Source of the DNA: Stephanodiscus triporus
Lineage: Eukaryota; Bacillariophyta; Thalassiosirophyceae; Thalassiosirales; Thalassiosiraceae
Direction: 5' to 3'
DNA: 10,342 nucleotides
Assembly (NCBI GenBank): GCA_036939755.1
Contig: JALLAZ010001077.1
Coordinates: 1 to 10,342, forward strand
Below are positions 5,631 to 10,342 of the stretch, in pieces (the stretch's first letter is position 1; every line of letters starts with the position of its first letter). Below the pieces are notes generated by a model that saw only the letters and a program-made list of their open reading frames with translations, searched no databases and was not told where the DNA came from. The position numbers and the translations under genes are program-made.

Positions 5631-8600
5631 TTCCGCCTCGACGACGACGACGACGACTTCCTCCCATCCCTTCCATCGGCTGCGCGATAGGTACGGCCCG
5701 GAATTGGACTACATGCTGTCGGAATTTCGGAGGCTCGAACGGCAGCTGCTGGGAGCGCCCGGACGCGTCGTCGGGGTCGGGGTCGGCGGCACGACCACCG
5801 CCGAGGCGGCGGGGTCGAGGGAACGACGGGAGAAATTGCACGGCTTCATACTGCACCTCGAGGAAACGGCGGGACAGATCGCGGAGGGATGCGCGTCGGA
5901 AAAGGAGGAGGAGGAGGAGGAGGGGAGGGGGGGGGCGGGGGACGATTACGAGGACGAGGGCGAGGAGGGCCGGGGGAGGAATGACGACGACAAAAACGAC
6001 GACGACGACGACATTGACGACGCCGCTTTGATCGACGACGACGGCAAACATCACGACGACGGCCAGGACGATCGCGTCGACGGAAACGACGACGACCACG
6101 ACGCGGACGGACGACGAAGGCGAAAGCGGCGACGGCGGCGGCGGCGGCGGCGGGAGGAGGGGTCCGCGAAACGACTCGAGGAGCACATAATCGCGAACCT
6201 CCTGCCGGTGAAGCAGCGACTCGCGAGGCAACTCGCGGCGCAGAGGGGGGCGAGTCGCGATCCGGCCACGGCGCCCCTGCGTCCCGGCGGCGGTGGCGGC
6301 GGGACGGGGGGGATGATGGGCGGGACGACGGCGCGGATGATGATGGGATGTCCCCCCGTGGCGGCGGCGGCGCCGGCGTCACGCTCCTACTCCTCCTCCT
6401 ACCCCTCCTCGACGGCGACGGGAGGCGGCGCGACGACGTCGGGCGGAATGCGAAGTAGGCGGGAGGAGGAGGGCGGCGCGGCGTCGGCTTTGGCGACTTC
6501 GGGGGGGACGACGACTGCAACGATGACGACGGCGACGGCGTTGACGGCGTCGGCTCCGCCCCCTCGCCCGCCCGTGGGACGGGCCGGGGCCGTCGGATCC
6601 GCACTCACGTCGCGATTGCTAGGGCGGCCGTCTTGTCCGTCGCCCCTCACTGGCACGGTGGCAGATCCCACCGCGCCTACGAATACGAATACGAATGCGA
6701 ATACGGATACGAATACATATACGACGACGGGGGAGATGGGTGGGTCCGGCGGCATCGGCGGCGTACCGATCGGCCGTTCCCCCCCGCCCCCGTCGCGGCA
6801 TCGGCGCGCGGTGCTATACGCGGGCATCGCCCCGGGATCGACGCAGGTGACGTCGTCGATAGGCGCCGCGACGGGGGCGCATCCCGGCCTCGTCGACGAG
6901 CGAGCCGCGCGCGCCGCGACCGCCGCCGAGGACGAGAGGGCGAGGACGCGAGCGCTGGAGGAGCGCGCGGCGCGCGTCGCGCTGGGGATCGACGTCACGA
7001 CGACGACTACTACTACTACGACTACGACTACGACGACAACGGTCGACGACCGACCGGCGGAGGGACCGGCCACGTTGGCGGCCAAGGCGCTGGCGATGGG
7101 CGGCGGCGGTGGGCGGTCGTCGCGGCCGGTCACGTCGTCGTCGTTGTCGTCTCCCCCCCCGTCGATGGTCGTCCCCGACGCGCCTGTCCCCTCCCACCCC
7201 AACCGGGGGCGATGGCCTCCTACGTCGACGTCCGCCGCCGCCGCCGCCGTCGTCGTACAGATCAATCCGAACACGACGAAGTCGCCGCACGTGCCCCTGA
7301 ATTGGGACGACCCGACGCTCAGTCCCTCCCAGGTATTCGAATTGCGACTGCGGGAGGCACGGTGGAGGCAGCGAAAACGACGACGGGCGCGACGGCGGCA
7401 ACGCCACGGGATGGCGACGACGGGCTCCGCGCACGGTAACGGCCAGGGGATCATCGCCTTGCATTGCGGCGACGACCCCTCGCAACAGCCGCAGCACGCC
7501 CAGTCGACGCATCATCAAAGTTCATCGGCGGATGATAATGGAGCCCCCCGCGTCAATGGCGGAGTCGGCCACGTTGCCAACAATTCCGGCGTCGTGTCGG
7601 GCGGCGACGCCGACGCCCCGATAGGGGCGGGACTCGGCATCGGCTGCGGCGTCGGCGCCATAAGCAACGCCGCCGCCGAGGCGCACAACCCCCCCGCCGC
7701 CCCCCCGCGTCGGCAGGCGATCGAGTACGTCTGCGCCATATGCAACGAGTCCTACCCCTCCACCTGCGATCTCAACCCGTGGTGGGCGCTCACCAACCAC
7801 GGGTGTCCGAAGTGCGGCAAGATGCAGATACCGAGGCTGGACATCACCGCGGCTGTGAACGCGCCGGAGTACCACCCGGCGCTGGTGGCCAACACGGAGG
7901 ACAACGGCGGGTTGGGGAATAACGCGAAGATGTTCGACGACGCCATGTACGCCCCGTCCGAATCATCGTACCAGCCCGGGGGAGGGGGCGCCGTGGCCCA
8001 AACAACGACTCCGACTGCCACGACGATGGACCTCCACCACGTCCCGTACCAGCAGCAAGCCACCACCGCCATCGTGCAGGGCGGAGTGACGTACATCACT
8101 CGTGGACCGGCGAACGCTGCCGCTGCCGCGGTGGCGGCCGGCATGGCGCGTGACACGTCGAGCTTCTCCGACTGCTCGGACGTCAGTTACACCGATGAGA
8201 GCGATGGGGAGGGAGGCAGCGGCGCGAACGGCGCGTTCAATTATGATGAGAGCAGCGACGACGACGACGACGAGATGCCATTGGCCGGGGGGGGCGGGAG
8301 TGACGACGAGGACGTTGATTCCACGACTATGGAGGAGCTCGTGGAGCGCGAGGAGTTCGGTTACGACTACAAGGGAACTCCTCTGAGCGATGATCAGGCT
8401 CGACGGTTGCTGGTCTTGATTGAGCACGCTTCTACATGTCCAGGAAGGTGAGTGGCCGGCTTGGCGAATTTATCAACGTGCCGCCTCGATTGCTCCTGCT
8501 TTTACATTTGTGCATGATTGACGATGCCACCACGACTCGATTTTTGCAGACATCAATCGGCCGAACACCGTAATGTATGCCACAGCACGAAGTACCTCAT

Positions 8601-9402
8601 GCTACACGTTCGAGATTGCTCAGGCCTGCTATCCAACGGAGACATTTGCCCCTTCCCCTGGTGTCGAAAGGTGAAGCACCTGCTATACCATCTAGTAAGC
8701 TGCGAGGATCTTGGCCACTGCACCATCTGCTGCCCTCCAGAGGATAAACTCTCCCCGAATCTAAACGCGTTGGTTGGTCTCAATTCGCATCGACGGGATA
8801 AGTTCAGGGAACGCGTTAAGTCGGTGTTGGCAAAACGGCAGCAGCTTGCAGCCGCCGCCGCCGTCCTAAGCGCGTCATCCGCAAATTCGAAGGCCACGGC
8901 TGCGAATGCTGTTCTTGCCGCTTCGCAGGTCGCAAAGCTTCGAACGGCGACGGGCACCAACACGGGTCAGCCGGCGCCGAGAACCTCCCCCACGATGCGA
9001 AGTCTTTCACAGTATCATAGCCAACAACGTGGGCTGGCGCCTGCCGGTATTTCAGCGGCACCACAGACCCCATCTGCGTCGGTCGCCGCCTCTCAATCCT
9101 CTACAACCACATCATCTGCTGCCATAGCCGCAACGTCAATCTCGGCATTACATTCACATCAGCATCTGACATCACCCGCCCTATCTTCCACTCTTTCAAG
9201 ATTGGATTCATCCATGAGCATCAGTGCCCTCCCAACCCTGGAAGAGGCGGCATACGAACTCGATGACATCGTGCTATCGACTTCTGATCTCGTGGGACTG
9301 TCATCGTCGTCGAATAACGATCTTGCCGCCTCTGCTTTGAATGCAACAGCTTGTATCATCAAAGCGGAAGCTACCGCGGCAACAGATCTCTCAGTGCTGT
9401 AG
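4888..9402 (+). CDS. TAZ zinc-finger transcription regulator with a Cys4 zinc module, two exons
   Basis: Exons 4888-8447 and 8550-9402 give 1470 residues. The start ATG has G at -3. The N-terminal half is low-complexity Ser, Thr, Asp and Gly runs with a likely nuclear signal (SKRARTEE, near residue 83). Helical islands lie near residues 262-290 (RYGPELDYMLSEFRRLERQL), 313-335 and 425-452 (EEHIIANLLPVKQRLARQL). A second basic patch, RWRQRKRRRARRRQRHG, is near 826-842. Residues 949-976 form a zinc module: C949-x2-C952, H971, C973-x2-C976, with DLNPWWALT between. A Ser/Asp-rich acidic stretch (about 1089-1165) precedes the TAZ domain at about 1166-1250: H1180-x3-C1184 with C1197; H1206-x3-C1210, C1220, C1225; H1234-x3-C1238, C1244, C1247. 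TAZ domains in CBP/p300 bind activation domains. No bromodomain or HAT core is present, so this is probably a nuclear adaptor. The C-terminus is Ala/Ser/Thr-rich with an acidic-hydrophobic patch (YELDDIVLSTSDLVGL). Confidence 0.9.
5025..5067 (+). repeat. Hexanucleotide GGGAAC tandem repeat in the coding sequence
   Basis: About six or seven copies of GGGAAC lie in exon 1 of the TAZ gene and encode alternating Gly-Thr. A six-base period keeps the frame, so copy-number changes would only lengthen or shorten the dipeptide run. Confidence 0.9.
5600..5631 (+). repeat. (TCG)n tract encoding poly-Ser
   Basis: About ten uninterrupted TCG codons encode a Ser run. Similar shorter TCG, ACG, GAC and GGC tracts occur throughout 5115-6180. 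Use of a single codon marks them as young trinucleotide expansions and not selected Ser stretches with mixed codons. Confidence 0.9.
6677..6722 (+). repeat. Degenerate six-base ACGAAT repeat encoding Thr-Asn units
   Basis: The units ACGAAT, ACGAATGCG, ACGGAT and ACATAT encode a TNTNTNANTDTNTYT run. The point changes between copies show it is older than the pure TCG tracts. It lies in the disordered middle of the TAZ protein. Confidence 0.85.
8448..8549 (+). other. 102-nt intron inside the TAZ domain
   Basis: The donor is GGAAG|GTGAGT (GT at 8448-8449) and the acceptor is GATTTTTGCAG (AG at 8548-8549). Both are near consensus. It is a phase-2 intron: AG plus A makes the Arg codon, so the protein reads HASTCPG-R-HQSAEHRNVC across the join. 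The intron length is a multiple of three, but an in-frame TGA (8449-8451) lies inside the donor itself, so an unspliced transcript stops at once after the first two zinc ligands. Confidence 0.93.
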
Positions 9403-9590
9403 ACGTCATTTTTCCGCGCGCTGCCTGTTGCGCCATGCCGATGCCCGAATGCAGTTGCACTGTATTGAGTATCGTCGTGAGCAAACAACGACGGCAGCGC
9501 CTCCGCATGCCAAACATGAGCAACAGAGGGGAAATGTGAAAAATATTCATAAGAAACATGCGAACGCAGGCATTCCTAACGTTTCCACTG

Positions 9591-9697
9591 TAAAATCTTA
9601 ATATTATCTTTAAGCTGTAGTGATGCATTATATAAAGAGATCTCCATCAATCTGTAGCTACATTTGGCATTTCTGCTATAAAACCTTAATATTATCT
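9591..9697 (+). repeat. Pair of 19-nt direct repeats, 88 nt apart
   Basis: TAAAATCTTAATATTATCT (9591-9609) and TAAAACCTTAATATTATCT (9679-9697) differ at one base. A shorter related piece, ATATTATCT, occurs at 10321-10329. The copies may be 3'-end processing elements of the TAZ transcript or leftovers of a duplicated segment. Confidence 0.7.
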
Positions 9698-9983
9698 GCA
9701 CATTCAAAATTGATTCCTTCAGCCCACACCCCACACCCCACGTACTTGGTGGTCTTCTTTAACTTTCCCATCATACCCGAAAACAAATTTATTCCATACA
9801 ATGCTCTGTTTAAGCAGCATCCTGCCAAAGGTAACAATTCTCAAGAATAATAACATCTGTTTTTTATGACGGACGTCTGTCCCCATACATCCACATAGCT
9901 TTTCGGTTTCCCCATGCAACTACTACTTAAACCACTTTTTTTTTACTCCTACCACAAAACCACTGTCATGTTTTTTTGGGTAC

Positions 9984-10216
9984 CTTTTTGTTTACCTTGA
10001 TTTAGTTAGCGTAGATTACACGCATTGGAACATAACTTTTTGTTTACCTCCCTCTGTGATTATCTACTTTTATGTTACCCACGTCCATAAGAATGTATTT
10101 TATTATCTCACTCGCACCACGTTTTAGTCCCACATGATATATTTTTGTTAACCTGACATATCCTGTTAGGACTTTTTATTACCCTATTATTTGACGATCA
10201 TACTTTTTATGCACCT
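9984..10216 (+). repeat. Dispersed motif CTTTTTnTTnACCT, several copies at 31-nt steps
   Basis: Copies begin at 9984 and 10036 (identical CTTTTTGTTTACCT), 10067 (CTTTTATGTTACCC), 10141 (ATTTTTGTTAACCT), 10172 (CTTTTTATTACCCT) and 10203 (CTTTTTATGCACCT). The steps 10036-10067, 10141-10172 and 10172-10203 are each exactly 31 nt. Weaker relatives lie at 9935 and 9971. The sequence between copies is not conserved. This is either a decayed minisatellite or an array of spaced binding sites about three helical turns apart. Confidence 0.55.
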
Positions 10217-10342
10217 CACCTCGAAGCACGCGGTACCATCTTATTTTCATGTCACACCTGGTGGGTTTGCCTGTTGGCGCATTCAATAGGTAACTTAGTG
10301 GTAATGATTTCCTAAAACAAATATTATCTCGATGAATTCACT

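Larger units (their letters stand above)
9403..10342. other. AT-rich non-coding 3' flank of the TAZ gene
   Basis: After the TAG at 9400-9402 the sequence becomes AT-rich and no frame shows the codon bias of the genes to the left. It holds the 3' end of the TAZ transcript, a 19-nt direct repeat (9591-9609 and 9679-9697) and, from 9935 on, a repeated T-rich motif. No tRNA, rRNA or CRISPR-like structure is visible. The window ends with no sign of the next gene. Confidence 0.7.

Noticed and set aside
4777..6231. A 484-codon minus-strand open frame opposite the TAZ gene
   Set aside because: It is Arg, Val and Pro runs produced by reading GAC, TCG and ACG repeats backwards, which contain no stops. 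It has no domain-like region, and the plus strand here carries the mixed-codon helical segments of the TAZ protein.
6399..7454. A 351-codon minus-strand open frame with long Val and Ser runs
   Set aside because: It is a shadow of Thr, Ala and Gly codons in TAZ exon 1, with no motif of its own.
8518..8549. ATG at 8518 as the start of a separate TAZ gene
   Set aside because: This frame begins inside the intron. The clear splice sites at 8448 and 8549 join it to the upstream exon in phase, and the first TAZ zinc ligands (H1180, C1184) are in the upstream exon.
4888..9402. CBP/p300 histone acetyltransferase homologue
   Set aside because: Only the TAZ finger is shared. No bromodomain, KIX, PHD or HAT core could be seen over 1470 residues.
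9984..10216. CRISPR array, because of repeated units at regular spacing
   Set aside because: The repeats are short and degenerate, the spacing is only partly regular, there are no cas genes, and the window is eukaryotic by its introns and domains.

Overview
The window looks like nuclear DNA of a unicellular eukaryote, most likely a GC-rich centric diatom or a related stramenopile. The reasons are short GT-AG introns, compact alternating gene orientation, strongly GC-ending codons, and long simple-sequence tracts of GAC, TCG, ACG and GGC that encode Asp, Ser, Thr and Gly runs. The pairing of a TAZ zinc finger with a second Cys4 zinc module in a protein without a visible acetyltransferase domain also fits. 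The taxon is inferred; no species marker is present.

Layout. Bases 1-115 hold a possible 5' end of a minus-strand gene that runs off the left edge, with a perfect 11-bp hairpin over its start codon. A plus-strand gene (443-2624) encodes a Gly-rich, low-complexity protein of unknown function; its reading frame changes between about 1060 and 1203, and I could not settle the junction. Converging on it, with 102 bp between the stop codons, is a minus-strand gene for a multi-pass TLC-domain membrane protein (4347 down to 2727). It can be rebuilt as three exons, the middle one a 19-nt microexon. A 540-bp divergent intergenic region (4348-4887), rich in short dyad symmetries, separates it from a plus-strand gene (4888-9402). 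That gene encodes a 1470-residue probable transcription regulator with a Cys4 zinc module and a TAZ zinc finger, and a 102-nt intron falls inside the TAZ domain. The last 940 bases (9403-10342) are AT-rich and non-coding, with a degenerate repeated motif CTTTTTnTTnACCT, several copies of which are exactly 31 nt apart.

The genes do not form an obvious pathway. The TLC gene and the TAZ gene share one intergenic region and could be co-regulated, but that is inference. The best-supported unusual results are the microexon, which restores a continuous TLC domain, and the split TAZ domain, where intron retention would give an immediate stop.
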